Shown here piece by piece: positions 10,434 to 19,752 of a stretch of DNA of 64,000 bases. The position numbers were made by a program, and so were the translations under genes. This DNA is from Chaetoceros tenuissimus (Eukaryota > Bacillariophyta > Thalassiosirophyceae > Chaetocerotales > Chaetocerotaceae). The notes below the pieces were generated by a model. The model searched no databases and was not told where the DNA came from. It saw only the letters and a list, made by a program, of their open reading frames with translations. The first letter of the stretch is position 1, and each line of letters begins with the position of its first letter. The DNA is taken from assembly GCA_021927905.1 (NCBI GenBank), contig BLLK01000045.1:3348001-3412000 (forward strand), read 5' to 3'.

Positions 10434-11108
10434 TCACTCACCAAGTACGATATGATGATTCTTTTTCAACTCAGTTTTCAATCCACGGCAACGATCAAAG
10501 GACTTTCCAACCACATCCTCTACAAACATCTCTCCACTGAATAAAGTACACACGCGATTCTTTCCTTTACCACTTAATTTCAATCCAATACATTCCTTGG
10601 TAGCGCGACATTCCTTATGACACTTTTTACTTTCAATTACATTCTCTTCAGTAGCAGTACAAGTTACCTTCTTTCCTTTTCCAGTCTCACTTTTAATTCT
10701 GGCAAATTTCTTTTTATGAAAAATAACCTTGTAGCGTTTCTCACAACCATCCGCTAATGCAAACAATTGTGCACCCTTATAAGGACCATCATCGGGCCAG
10801 GAATCAAATACATCCGCTTCGACAAGTGTCTTGTTGTCATTGCATTCATTCCAACTTTCTTCATTGTCATAGAGATATGCTTCACTGTCTCCGTTGGTGA
10901 ATGAGAGGAGTTCACCCTGATATGTACGGAGTTTACCGTGGCATGGTTCCATATCGTCTGAGGCGGATGCTACTGGAGATGTATTGGTTGTGACGCATTC
11001 TACTTCCAACCAATCGATAGTTATAGTTCCTGCTTTGGTATATGGAAGTAGGTAGAGTAGGTATAGTGTAGAGAATAGAATGGATGGGATCGTTGCTTTA
11101 CACTTCAT
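10434..11108 (-). CDS. Secreted Cys-rich protein, paralogue 1
   Basis: A single-exon 224-residue protein with an N-terminal signal peptide (about 1-26) and then the family opening 'AGTITIDW'. Family features seen in all five paralogues: paired cysteines, a 'G-K-[LI]-[RK]-T' block, an acidic 'D-[ND]-E-E-[ST]-W' motif, '[YF]FA-x-x-D/G-x-C-x-x-[RK]-x-KVIF' in the centre, then a basic stretch and a Cys cluster ending 'C-T-L/F'. This one ends 'HHIVLGE'. I do not recognise the family; it is likely extracellular or in the cell wall. It is the last of an array running from 16560 on the same strand. Confidence 0.75.
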   Translation of the reverse strand: MKCKATIPSILFSTLYLLYLLPYTKAGTITIDWLEVECVTTNTSPVASASDDMEPCHGKLRTYQGELLSFTNGDSEAYLYDNEESWNECNDNKTLVEADVFDSWPDDGPYKGAQLFALADGCEKRYKVIFHKKKFARIKSETGKGKKVTCTATEENVIESKKCHKECRATKECIGLKLSGKGKNRVCTLFSGEMFVEDVVGKSFDRCRGLKTELKKNHHIVLGE

Positions 11109-11480
11109 TCTGTTTTGGGGAGAATATATTTTAATGAGGTAGCAAGAATATGCAACTGTGCGTTTCTATACTTTTGTATGGAGAATGTAGGTGATTTTGA
11201 GTCGTGAGATGCAAAAGCTCTTGGTTCGCACACATAGTCTTCTCATCATGAGTAGGCTTCGTAAACGAATATTGCAATCATACCTACGACCTATATTCAC
11301 AATGAATGTATTTATGAATGTATTTATGTCATTTAGAAATAACTATTGAATAAAGATGATTGATTTTCAACTGTACGCAATGTAACCGAAAGAAATTATT
11401 GACTGAATCCTAATAGACTTTATCTACGGCTATTGATCTCAAACTAACATGGAAACTAAAATGGAAAAAATGTATGATAT
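11109..11480. other. Intergenic in the Cys-rich array
   Basis: There is no gene. A short doubled 'gaatgtattta' lies near 11303-11325; otherwise AT-rich DNA. Confidence 0.4.
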
Positions 11481-12080
11481 CTACTCTCCCATCACCACCT
11501 TATTTGGTAGTTTACTCAAAATACATTTATCAAATTTAGATTCTGTTGCATCTCCAAGTGCAACTCCTTCTCCATAGAAAGTGCAAGTTTTTTGATTGCC
11601 CTTTCCACTGATTTGGAATCCTTTACAGAAAAGGCTCTTGCATGTTTTTTTGCACTTCTTTCCGTTAGTAGTTTCAAGAACCTCTCCTCCAGTACAGAGA
11701 GTTTTCTTTACTGGTTTCTCGAATTTCCATGGTTTGAAGATTACCTTGTAGCGATCTGTGCACGAGTCGTCGCTAGCAAAGTAACGTCCTCCCTTTGCTG
11801 GCTTTTCACCATCTACTGCAGAATCAAACGCTTGACCGATTTCAGTGGAGTTTTCTAATTTACATTCCTTCCAGGTCTCTTCATCATCAAAGAGACGAGT
11901 AGTAGTAGTTTCAAAGGATAGATCCTCGCCCATAGCCGTTTTGATTTTACCGTAGCACACTTCTTCATCTGCTAAAGGTTCCTCACACTCGATGGTGCTC
12001 CAATCGATAGAGATTGTTCCTGCATTAGCAGTGTTTGTAAGAAGAGAAAGAGAGGCAAGAAAAGATAGAGATGCTTTCAT
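11481..12080 (-). CDS. Secreted Cys-rich protein, paralogue 2
   Basis: A single-exon 199-residue protein with signal peptide MKASLSFLASLSLLTNTANA and mature start 'GTISIDW'. It carries the same Cys framework as its neighbours, with 'RYKVIFKPWKF' in the centre and a final 'NKVVMGE'. It is closest to the gene at 12755-13372, with which it shares 'DDEETW', 'GGRYFA', 'DDSC' and the Lys-rich core. This suggests a fairly recent tandem duplication. Confidence 0.78.
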   Translation of the reverse strand: MKASLSFLASLSLLTNTANAGTISIDWSTIECEEPLADEEVCYGKIKTAMGEDLSFETTTTRLFDDEETWKECKLENSTEIGQAFDSAVDGEKPAKGGRYFASDDSCTDRYKVIFKPWKFEKPVKKTLCTGGEVLETTNGKKCKKTCKSLFCKGFQISGKGNQKTCTFYGEGVALGDATESKFDKCILSKLPNKVVMGE

Positions 12081-12090
12081 TTTCGTAAGT

Positions 12091-12334
12091 TTTGTTTTGT
12101 GAGATTATGAACGATTGCATGTGCAGAGAATTGATTGACATGTATGCGTTATTTGACTTCTTGTTCCTTTTTTATCATGAGGTGCACGAAAGAAAGATGA
12201 GTGCACCATTGAGGTGCACCAACAACAATGTATGAAGCGATAGCGAATGGATCTGTGAATGTGTTCATGTGATTTTGTTTTGTGAGATTATGAACGATTG
12301 CATGTGCAGAGAATTGATTGACATGTATGCGTTA
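12091..12334. repeat. 62-bp perfect direct repeat flanking a 120-bp spacer
   Basis: 12091-12152 and 12273-12334 are identical by eye. The spacer holds inverted and direct copies of 'gtgcac' ('gaggtgcac', 'gagtgcacc', 'gaggtgcacc'). The first copy lies directly upstream of the start codon of paralogue 2 (12080), so it may be a duplicated promoter segment. Confidence 0.8.
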
Positions 12335-12754
12335 AGGAAAAATTCATAAATTCACCGTTTCTCCGATCTTGTTTTGGAATTATCTGGCCAAAATCATCAT
12401 ATATGAAGCTACATTAATGACATTATCAGAAAGAATGAATGGTCATACATCATACTCCGTTCATTGAACAGGTCATATCTTTCGTCGTAGCTAGATGACT
12501 CTACCCTTCCTCTTTCAAGCTATCGATCCAATTCAACTCAGTGCTTCCTTTTTTATATAAGGGTAAGCTCTTGGTGAAATTCATTGCAATATGACGTGAA
12601 GTAATTAGAAATATCCGTATTTTATTTATTATTTAGTAGTAGAATGATTAGGAACGTGTGGTGGTGGCTTCTTGATGATTCTACTTTCTTGTATATTTAC
12701 ATATTTACCCCTTCAATTGGCTGTGCATGACATGACTTATTTTCAAAAAGCACT
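12335..12754. other. Intergenic in the Cys-rich array
   Basis: About 420 bp, AT-rich, with no gene or clear repeat seen. It presumably contains the 3' end of paralogue 3 and distal promoter sequence of paralogue 2. Confidence 0.4.
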
Positions 12755-13372
12755 CTACTCTCCAAGCACAATATTTTTTAGAGGGCCAGCTTTAGCTAAA
12801 CGACACTTGGTTCTTGCTGTTTCCACTCCAAGTTCAGCGCCTATTTCATAGAATGTACAGGATTTCTGTCCTCTGTTGTTAACCAGTTCATATCCTCCAC
12901 AGTTACTCAACTCAAACTTGCAAATCTTCATACACTTCTTTCCATCACTACCAAGTTCTGTATCAATTACAGTTCCAGAGCAGGATGTTTTCTTCTCTGG
13001 TTTGTCAAACTTCTTTGGTTTGAAGATCACCTTGTAGCGCTTTGAGCATGAGTCGTCGTTTGCAAAGTAACGACCTCCCTTTACTTTCTTTTCACCTTCT
13101 GGAGTAGAATCAAATGTACTACCGATATCAGTGGCATTTGCTAGGGTACAGTTCCCCCAGGTCTCTTCATCATCAAAAAGGAGAGTACTTGCACTTCCTT
13201 CAAATTTGAGGTCTTCTCCCATGAGTGTCTTGATTTTACCGGAACAAATTTCTCCTTCTTCGAGAGAATCATCACAGACGATTTCGTCACCCCAATCGAT
13301 TGTGATTGTTCCTGCGTGAGCAGTGCTTGTAAAGAGGGATAGGATAGTGAAAAGAAATACTGATGCTTTCAT
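12755..13372 (-). CDS. Secreted Cys-rich protein, paralogue 3
   Basis: A single-exon 205-residue protein with signal peptide MKASVFLFTILSLFTSTAHA, mature 'GTITIDWGDE', core 'RYKVIFKPKKFDKP', a C-terminal Cys cluster and end 'KNIVLGE'. The conserved last residues [IV]-V-[LM]-G-E, shared with paralogues 1 and 2 after a variable spacer, suggest the C-terminus itself is functional. Biological role unknown. Confidence 0.78.
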   Translation of the reverse strand: MKASVFLFTILSLFTSTAHAGTITIDWGDEIVCDDSLEEGEICSGKIKTLMGEDLKFEGSASTLLFDDEETWGNCTLANATDIGSTFDSTPEGEKKVKGGRYFANDDSCSKRYKVIFKPKKFDKPEKKTSCSGTVIDTELGSDGKKCMKICKFELSNCGGYELVNNRGQKSCTFYEIGAELGVETARTKCRLAKAGPLKNIVLGE

Positions 13373-13944
13373 TTTTAATGTTGTTGAAGTAATGACTTCG
13401 CTACTTGTGAAAAACTAGGAAAAACTGAGAGTTCACATTGATTATCTGAATGATAATTTCAATCGTGCAACGTGGAAAAAGCATTGATGCGATCAAAAAG
13501 CCTTTCTTGAGTCTAAACTATTCATACGTGCGTAGTTGTTTGAATGGTAAATTTCTCATTCCCGTCTATGGAGCGCGGTCAACTCCGGCCATTTCTCCGG
13601 GTTTTATGGTGAAGTTCGTCGGTCCGTCGTCGCATCATGAACATGATTTGCTAGCTATGTAAATTTAATCATCTACTAGCTAGCCATTTATACCATCTTG
13701 ATTCTGATGATTTTAGTAATCAAGTTACAAGGTCATTAGTTCAATGTCCCATCAAGTTTATGATTGATGCGAAGCTCAGACCATGAATTACACTAATAGA
13801 GGAATACTTCGGAGTAACGGGTGTCAGAACAAACACACTTATTAACATAGAGCAAACAAACGCACATAAATCAATCTAAGGTCCAAACAAACATTTAGTT
13901 CCTGCTTCAACTGCATACTATAATTCAAATAAACTACCAAAAGA
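13373..13944. other. Divergent intergenic region
   Basis: It lies between a minus-strand and a plus-strand gene and should hold both promoters. A GC-richer patch near 13555-13640 gives a 70-codon frame, but it resembles nothing and has no clear start context. Confidence 0.4.
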
Positions 13945-14400
13945 ATGAGTGCCATCTCAAGCCGCCCTTCTACAGCCATCTCAAATGACCTTCTGCAACA
14001 GAAAGAAGACCAGAATGAAAAGGATCTTCAAAGAATCATGAGTCTTTCCAAAAGGGAACTGAAGGAACTCTCGAAGCACTGTATGATATGCTTATCAGAT
14101 ATCGGTGATGGGACTTGCCTTTATCCTAACTGCTGCCAAGGTAGACGTGTTATGACACGCCATGCTTTGAATACTGGTAAAGCTAGCTCACTTCCAATCA
14201 TTCGAAAGGTTTCGTTTGATGATTCCAAGAGTAAAGAATGGAACAAGAAAAGATCAATTTCATTCAGTAGATCAATTTCTCCTATTGCTTCATTGCGCTC
14301 TCTTGTGAACAGTTTGCGCAACAGTCACGAAAAGAGTCCAAAGAGTAATACATTGAAAAAGTCAGATGATGGATCACATAGTCTAACTCGATCTCAGTAA
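13945..14400 (+). CDS. Small protein with Cys cluster and basic Ser-rich tail
   Basis: 151 residues, not recognised. The middle has a compact Cys/His group ('HCMICLSDIGDGTCLYPNCC', residues about 46-65) that could bind a metal. The C-terminal half repeats RxxS-type sites ('RKVSF', 'KRSISFSRSIS'), typical basophilic kinase targets. It is the only plus-strand gene inside the Cys-rich array and has no signal peptide. The ATG at 13945 follows an A-rich leader. Confidence 0.6.
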   Translation: MSAISSRPSTAISNDLLQQKEDQNEKDLQRIMSLSKRELKELSKHCMICLSDIGDGTCLYPNCCQGRRVMTRHALNTGKASSLPIIRKVSFDDSKSKEWNKKRSISFSRSISPIASLRSLVNSLRNSHEKSPKSNTLKKSDDGSHSLTRSQ

Positions 14401-14597
14401 TAACGTCTAAAGCTCAAGACAATAGGCTTCTCGCACGGACGCTTATTCAATAGCCATCATGGTAAATATATATATATATATTGAACATACTTATTGAAAC
14501 AGTAACTACTGTCAAATTGTATACTAATGCATAAAACAAATTCAGAAAACTATTAGTTTTTCTTCGTATACTAATAAAAACCATGGAGATGGAAATT

Positions 14598-15311
14598 TTA
14601 TCCCATCATGAGCTTCTTCCCAACCTTCAATATTCCGCACCTCTCATTATTTGAGGTGTTACTCATACCAACGACTTTAGTATCTGCAATTAAACTACTG
14701 GACTTTATCTTCAATTCTTCTTTCTTGACTGGTTTTCGCTTCTTCCTACTATATGCCTTGATTTTATCTTCATACACAATTGACATTTTACCAAATAACG
14801 TGCACATGTGATTATTCACCTAATACCCTACACATGCTTTTGTCAAAGCACATTCTTTTTGACAATTTCCATTTAGAGAAGCTCCAGGTTCTGGATCGAT
14901 GGAAATTCCAGTGCATATTGCTACTTTCCCCTTTTTTGGATGAGGTGCTTTGAAGGTTCGTTTCTTGAAGTGTACTCGCATTTGCTTTTCACAAGAATCT
15001 CCAAGAGCGAAATATTGAAATCCACGCACTTGTGGAATTTGACCAGCTGACCAAGATTCAAAAAGGTCACTTGTAACTATCTTCCTCTTCGAATTATCAC
15101 ATGATAATAGTGCGTCTTCATCTTCAAATATAAACGTTGATAGACCTTCCCCATTCACAAACAAGATTGACTCGCCTTGGAGTGTTTTCGCAAAGGTTGA
15201 GGTGGATTGTTCTCCTTCTTCAGTCACGGAGGCCCAATCAAATTCAATAACACCTGCTAGTGCGTTACATACATTAGAAATAATATATACAAATACAATG
15301 AGTGAAATCAT
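14598..15311 (-). pseudogene. Secreted Cys-rich protein, paralogue 4, interrupted by an in-frame TAG
   Basis: The first part (15311-14823) has a signal peptide, 'AGVIEFDW', 'RGFQYFALGDSCEKQ' and the Lys-rich core, and ends 'ACVGY'. TAG follows at 14822-14820. The same frame then continues with 'NNHMCTLFGKM' and 'NERCGILKVGKKLMMG', which align with the tail of paralogue 1 ('RVCTLFSGEM', 'DRCRGLK'). So the stop sits inside a conserved domain with both sides still recognisable. The tail also has an insertion of about 25 Lys/Ser-rich residues. A young nonsense allele, a read-through codon or an assembly error would all fit. Confidence 0.6.
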
Positions 15312-15645
15312 ATTTCTCTTTTGTATACTAGATCAAAGAACCGATTGTCTTCCGAGTTTTGTTTATTTCCATTCGTTTCATAAGAAGCCTGATAGTATTC
15401 CCAGATTACCAAGTGAAAGTCAGACTTCTCACGACATGTTGATGTCATTTGTCGCTTCTCTTCCTCGTGTAATCAACAAATCTATAGTATGAAAACTTAG
15501 GTTTCCCGTTTTCATAAGATATAATTAAATAATATATGCGTTATCTCTATTCACTGGAATATAGTTTGGATTAATATCACTCTTGATTATAGAATTTTAT
15601 AAAATAAAATCAACAATTTTGGCGTGGTACTAATTATCACAATCA
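15312..15645. other. Intergenic in the Cys-rich array
   Basis: About 330 bp, AT-rich. I see no gene or notable structure. Confidence 0.4.
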
Positions 15646-16560
15646 CTATTCGCCGTCCTCACTTTCACTCTCTCCATCAACACTCTCCTCACTTTCTCCA
15701 TCCTCACTAATGCTTTCTCCATCTTCGCTTGCACTCTCTCCGTCAATGTCTTCAACACTCTCTTCACTAATACTTTCTCCATCTTCGCTTTCACTCTCTC
15801 CATCAACATCGGCAGTTCCTTCTGGAATAGCTGCTGGTGTATCATCTGGTTTACCTGGTGTATCTGGAACAGCCAGTGGTGGAGATTTTGGAGCAGCCGC
15901 TCCTCCAGCAACTCTCACAAGTCTACAAACTTGTTTCTTGTCACCAGTATTTTCTTCTGAGGTCACCTCACTGAAAAGAGTACAATACCTGTTCTTTCCT
16001 CTTGTAATTTGCATCCCAACACAGCCGGTAGTTTTCCTACATTTTTTTGGGCATCCACCTTTAATTGCTGTAGGAAGCACAACTCCATCACATACTGTGC
16101 CTTTTTTTGGTTTGTCAAATCGAATTTTCTTTGGTTTCGCGATGACCTTGTGAAGTTTGCTGCAATCTGTACCAAGAGCAAAGTAGTTACCTCCCTTCTT
16201 GGATAGTGTCAATGTTCCACCAGTTACGAGCAACTTTTCAGCTTCAGCACAATTTTCCGAAAACCAAGACTCTTCATCAATCTCTTCTCCTGTAGTAGCG
16301 TCTACGTTACCAGTAATCTGGTAAGTTTGAATAGAAGCACTACCACCCTCGGTGAAAGAAACTTCTGCCCCAACAACAGTCTTGATTTTGCTGTAACAGA
16401 ATTGTTCTTCATCGTCTGCATCAATTTCGCATCCACCACTGGTTGGGTCTGCTAGAGGTACAGTATCCCATTCAATCCCCACCACAGTTTGCGCTAAAGC
16501 AGGATGCAAGAGATCAAGGAGAGTAAAGCTGATGATGTAGGCTAGAAAGTTGCTCTTCAT
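15646..16560 (-). CDS. Secreted Cys-rich protein, paralogue 5, with acidic repeat tail
   Basis: 304 residues from the ATG at 16560. An ATG at 16596 would put 12 residues before the signal peptide, so I prefer the inner one. The signal peptide ends near 'HPALAQ', then 'VVGIEWD', the family Cys framework and core 'LHKVIAKPKKIRFDKP' up to about residue 220. After a Pro-rich linker the last 65 residues are a Glu/Ser/Asp repeat built from 'DGESESE', 'DGESISE' and 'DGESASE' units. No other paralogue has this tail. Acidic Ser-rich repeats of this kind could bind calcium or be heavily phosphorylated; that is inference. Confidence 0.75.
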   Translation of the reverse strand: MKSNFLAYIISFTLLDLLHPALAQTVVGIEWDTVPLADPTSGGCEIDADDEEQFCYSKIKTVVGAEVSFTEGGSASIQTYQITGNVDATTGEEIDEESWFSENCAEAEKLLVTGGTLTLSKKGGNYFALGTDCSKLHKVIAKPKKIRFDKPKKGTVCDGVVLPTAIKGGCPKKCRKTTGCVGMQITRGKNRYCTLFSEVTSEENTGDKKQVCRLVRVAGGAAAPKSPPLAVPDTPGKPDDTPAAIPEGTADVDGESESEDGESISEESVEDIDGESASEDGESISEDGESEESVDGESESEDGE

Positions 16561-17186
16561 TTTAATTATGCGTTTGATAATTGTGTCCAAAAGCAAAATA
16601 CAAATATTTATGATAAATAAATCACACGATCGATTTTGGAGAGGAATGAAGACACGATCGAAAGTATTATTTATAGTTGATGCTGCTTCTCAATGAAAGT
16701 TTAGGCTTCCTTCTTGCTCCTCATGCAGTTTAGACGCGTGAATGACATACTTTGATATCGGTGCTTTCAAACCTATGTATTTCTACGTCATCATGATCAG
16801 TAGTAATACTAGAGAGGAAGGTCAGCAAGAAGGTAGTCTCACTGAGGCGAGTCTATGTCGCTTTACAGTAGTACTCATGCATGAGCGGTCCTTTTGTGCA
16901 AATCTTTTCATGCAAAGCTTTCTCACCCTTCCCATCAATCAGAACTGCTTCCTTTAGTTTTGGCGCGAAGCAATGGGAACCTTTTTTTACCGTTTTTCCA
17001 AAACCACCGTTTTCTTGATCTAGGCCATTCTTAGAAGCTTTTAGCCATGTCAAGTTCTCATTTTTTGAATTTTTGAAACCTGCTTCCAAGAACCACAAAC
17101 ATATATTTTCCACCGAGCATGTAGTCTAGCATGTGTTCATAAAATCAACTTTTAGACTTTCAGTCCATACATATCAAGTATATACA
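16561..17186. other. Divergent intergenic region with an E2F-like site
   Basis: It separates the Cys-rich array from the coiled-coil gene. TTTTGGCGCG at 16958-16967 fits the E2F consensus and lies 220 bp upstream of the coiled-coil start. An 86-codon minus frame here (17113-16853) has no recognisable content. Confidence 0.4.
16958..16967. promoter_or_regulatory. E2F-like site
   Basis: TTTTGGCGCG, the same ten bases as the site upstream of the Ctf4 gene at 1979. It may place the coiled-coil plastid protein under S-phase control, but this is only a motif match. Confidence 0.3.
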
Positions 17187-19400
17187 ATGAAATACACATC
17201 TGTAGCACTACTTACATTCGCAGCTTCTGCTGTAGAAAAGGCACAGGGATTCGGATCCGTTTCCTTCTCTAGAACGAGTAGCCGCTCTTCAAGTTTGTTC
17301 TACAGAACAGATGGACAAAACGAAGTGCCAAATGCAGATTCTATTGCTTTGAATAACTTCAATCTTCCACAGTTTCCAGTCAACTCCGTCGATGCTCCCA
17401 AGAAGTCTGTTGAGAAGAAGGAAGAGACTGTCGCATCTGACGAAGGAGAAGAATGGCTCGTAGCTGGAAAGTACGTCGATCTTACCACCAGAAGTGAATC
17501 AAAAGCTGCAAGATCCGTTGCTCCTTCCTTTGGCTCAAGCAACACAGCGCCTTTGGTTACCGGTGCTACTATGCCAATTCCTAGAGAGCCAGTAGTGCCT
17601 AACCCTATAGCAAACAGAGCAGCAGCTTCCAATAGACCTGTAGAAAAGAGACCTGTTGCAAAGAGAGCACCAGTAAGAGCTAGAAGAACTGCAGTAACTG
17701 TTGACGATGTTGTAGAGAAGTTTGACCTCAAGAATGCAATCATCAACAATAAGAAACCACAGCAGTCTCCTACACAAAAGTACCAAGAAAGCCTCAAGAT
17801 GGCAACTAACTCCGAGTCCAAGATCAAGGCTATGCTAGAATCAAAGGAAAAGGAGCTTGAAGATATGCAGGCCTATGTCAAGAGATCCAACACTGTGAAG
17901 CAAAACATGAAGTCACAGCTTGATGCGCGTGAAAAGGAATTGCTTGAATTGAAGGCTTCCATGGAGACCATGACTAAGGAACTTGAGCAGCTTCAGATTG
18001 AATCCAAGAACGAGATTGCAGCTAGAGATGCTGCTACTGAAGATTTAAAATCTCAGCTCTCTGAAAAGTCTGCTATGCAGCAGAAGAGACTTAAGGATCA
18101 GCTTTGGGAGGCTGAACTCAAGCTTGAGAGTGCTAAGCTTGAAATTGAATCTATCCAGCAGTTGTCTGAGCAGAAGGAAGCATCTACCCGTGAAGAATAC
18201 GAAGAGAAACTTGTGCAGCTTCACAAGAAACATGCGAATGAAGTGAATGGACTCTACGAGCGTATCAAGGCTGAGGAGGCCTTCTACAATATTGCAAAGG
18301 CTGACTTCCAGCAGGCCATTAACCTTGTGAACTCCGACTTTATGGATGTAGATTCTCTTATGAAGTCTGTTGAAGCTGGTGAAATCAATAAAGATAGAGT
18401 TGCATTCCTTGAGCAATTGGCTTCTATGCAATCTTCAAAGCAGCTTGACGACCTTTCCAACAAGCACAAAGAAGAGATCGCATCTCTAGAGGAGAAGCTC
18501 AAGTCCGAGCAAGAACTTTTCGCAAAGTCCAAGGCGGAACTTGAGGCAAAGATTGATGCACTTACCAATGAATTCACCAAGGAGAAGGCTGACCTTCTTG
18601 CACAGAAAGAAACTGAACTTGCAGCTCTTGCTGAAAAATCCACTAATGAAATGAATACTCTAAGAATTGAGCTCGAAGGCAAGCTTTCTGCATTGAACCT
18701 AGATCTTGAGGGTAAGACCAGTGAGATCGAATCCTTGACCAAGGAACTTGAAGAGACCAAGTCCATGTCCAAGCTTGAGATTAAGAACTTGCGTGCTCGC
18801 CACCACGTCGATGTTGAGGCACAGAAGAATCTTCTTGAAAAGACCAAGGCAACTGCTGAAGAAGAGAAGGCTAAGATCCAAAGTGAACTTGACAACGTGA
18901 ATGTAGAACTTGGATACAAGATTACTTGCTTGAACAATGATGTACAAGAAAAGGTAGACAAGATCAATAGCCTCGTTAAGGAGCTTGAAGAGACCAAGGA
19001 CAAGGCAAAGAAGGAAATTTCTAGAATGTCAGCCCGTCATCATGTTGATATTGAGGCAGAGAAGGCTCTTCGCGAGATGATCCAGTCTAATGCACAGGCA
19101 GAGCAAGCCAGACTCAATGAAATCCTTGCTTACAAGAACAAGGAGATTGGAGACTTCCACCAAGAAAGAGGTAGCCTAAGAAGTGTAGCTAAGGTTGCAA
19201 TGAATCTTACCAAGAAGAAGATGTTCTCTAGAGAAAAGAAGGTGAAAGTAGCTGAAGCTTCTCCTTTAGCCGCATTAGACAACACCCTCTTTGATCTATC
19301 TAATATGATGTTTGTAAACGGATTAAAAGAATTAGGAACCAAGACACCTGGATCTTTCGAGAAGAACGAAGAGATGCTTGCAGTATTCTTTGGGAACTAA
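17187..19400 (+). CDS. Long coiled-coil protein with plastid-type leader
   Basis: 737 residues from the ATG at 17187 (an upstream ATG at 17133 would precede the signal peptide and is unlikely). The leader MKYTSVALLTFAASAVEKAQ-GFG is followed by a Ser/Arg-rich stretch, as in diatom plastid preproteins, though the residue after the cleavage site is Gly-Phe rather than Ala-Phe. Residues about 165-185 are basic and Pro/Ala-rich ('RPVEKRPVAKRAPVRARR'). From about 200 to 680 the protein is almost continuous heptad coiled coil. Two similar segments of about 80 residues each carry 'ARHHVD[VI]EA' and 'KELEET', showing internal duplication. A structural or scaffold role in the plastid, perhaps at envelope or division sites, is possible but unproven. 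Confidence 0.75.
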   Translation: MKYTSVALLTFAASAVEKAQGFGSVSFSRTSSRSSSLFYRTDGQNEVPNADSIALNNFNLPQFPVNSVDAPKKSVEKKEETVASDEGEEWLVAGKYVDLTTRSESKAARSVAPSFGSSNTAPLVTGATMPIPREPVVPNPIANRAAASNRPVEKRPVAKRAPVRARRTAVTVDDVVEKFDLKNAIINNKKPQQSPTQKYQESLKMATNSESKIKAMLESKEKELEDMQAYVKRSNTVKQNMKSQLDAREKELLELKASMETMTKELEQLQIESKNEIAARDAATEDLKSQLSEKSAMQQKRLKDQLWEAELKLESAKLEIESIQQLSEQKEASTREEYEEKLVQLHKKHANEVNGLYERIKAEEAFYNIAKADFQQAINLVNSDFMDVDSLMKSVEAGEINKDRVAFLEQLASMQSSKQLDDLSNKHKEEIASLEEKLKSEQELFAKSKAELEAKIDALTNEFTKEKADLLAQKETELAALAEKSTNEMNTLRIELEGKLSALNLDLEGKTSEIESLTKELEETKSMSKLEIKNLRARHHVDVEAQKNLLEKTKATAEEEKAKIQSELDNVNVELGYKITCLNNDVQEKVDKINSLVKELEETKDKAKKEISRMSARHHVDIEAEKALREMIQSNAQAEQARLNEILAYKNKEIGDFHQERGSLRSVAKVAMNLTKKKMFSREKKVKVAEASPLAALDNTLFDLSNMMFVNGLKELGTKTPGSFEKNEEMLAVFFGN

Positions 19401-19752
19401 GTCTTGAAGTATCACGTTTTGTATCTTTTTCCGCTAAGCACATGCGACTGTATCACTAGGGTTCGATCTCAGACTCTTTCACGTAAATTACAGAGATCGA
19501 CTGCACAAATAACTCATCAACAATAAAGGAATGTAATGCCCAGGGATTTTTAGACTAGGAAGTAAACTTAATGGACATTATATATTATTACTATTTACAT
19601 GACGGTCCTTTTTTCAAATCATGAACCTCTTTCATTCCTTGAACTACGTCCCCTTTAGGTTTTTGGAAATTCCCCTTCCGCCAACACTGTTTTACAATTT
19701 GATACATTATTTTCGACTTTTCTTTCAATCCTGTAGACTAGTCAGTTCTACT
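19401..19752. other. Convergent 3' region
   Basis: It lies between the ends of the coiled-coil gene and the Myb gene. I see no gene or clear structure. Confidence 0.4.

Noticed and set aside
12091-12334. Terminal repeats of a small retroelement
   Set aside because: The spacer is only 120 bp with no coding or priming features, so a simple duplication is more likely.
13450-13662. 70-codon plus frame in a GC-richer patch
   Set aside because: Too short, no similarity, lies in the promoter of the paralogue 3 gene.
16853-17113. 86-codon minus frame upstream of the coiled-coil gene
   Set aside because: No recognisable content and overlaps the likely promoter and E2F-like site.
19440-19500. Possible tRNA B-box ('ggttcgatctc')
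   Set aside because: No A-box at the right distance and no cloverleaf can be drawn.
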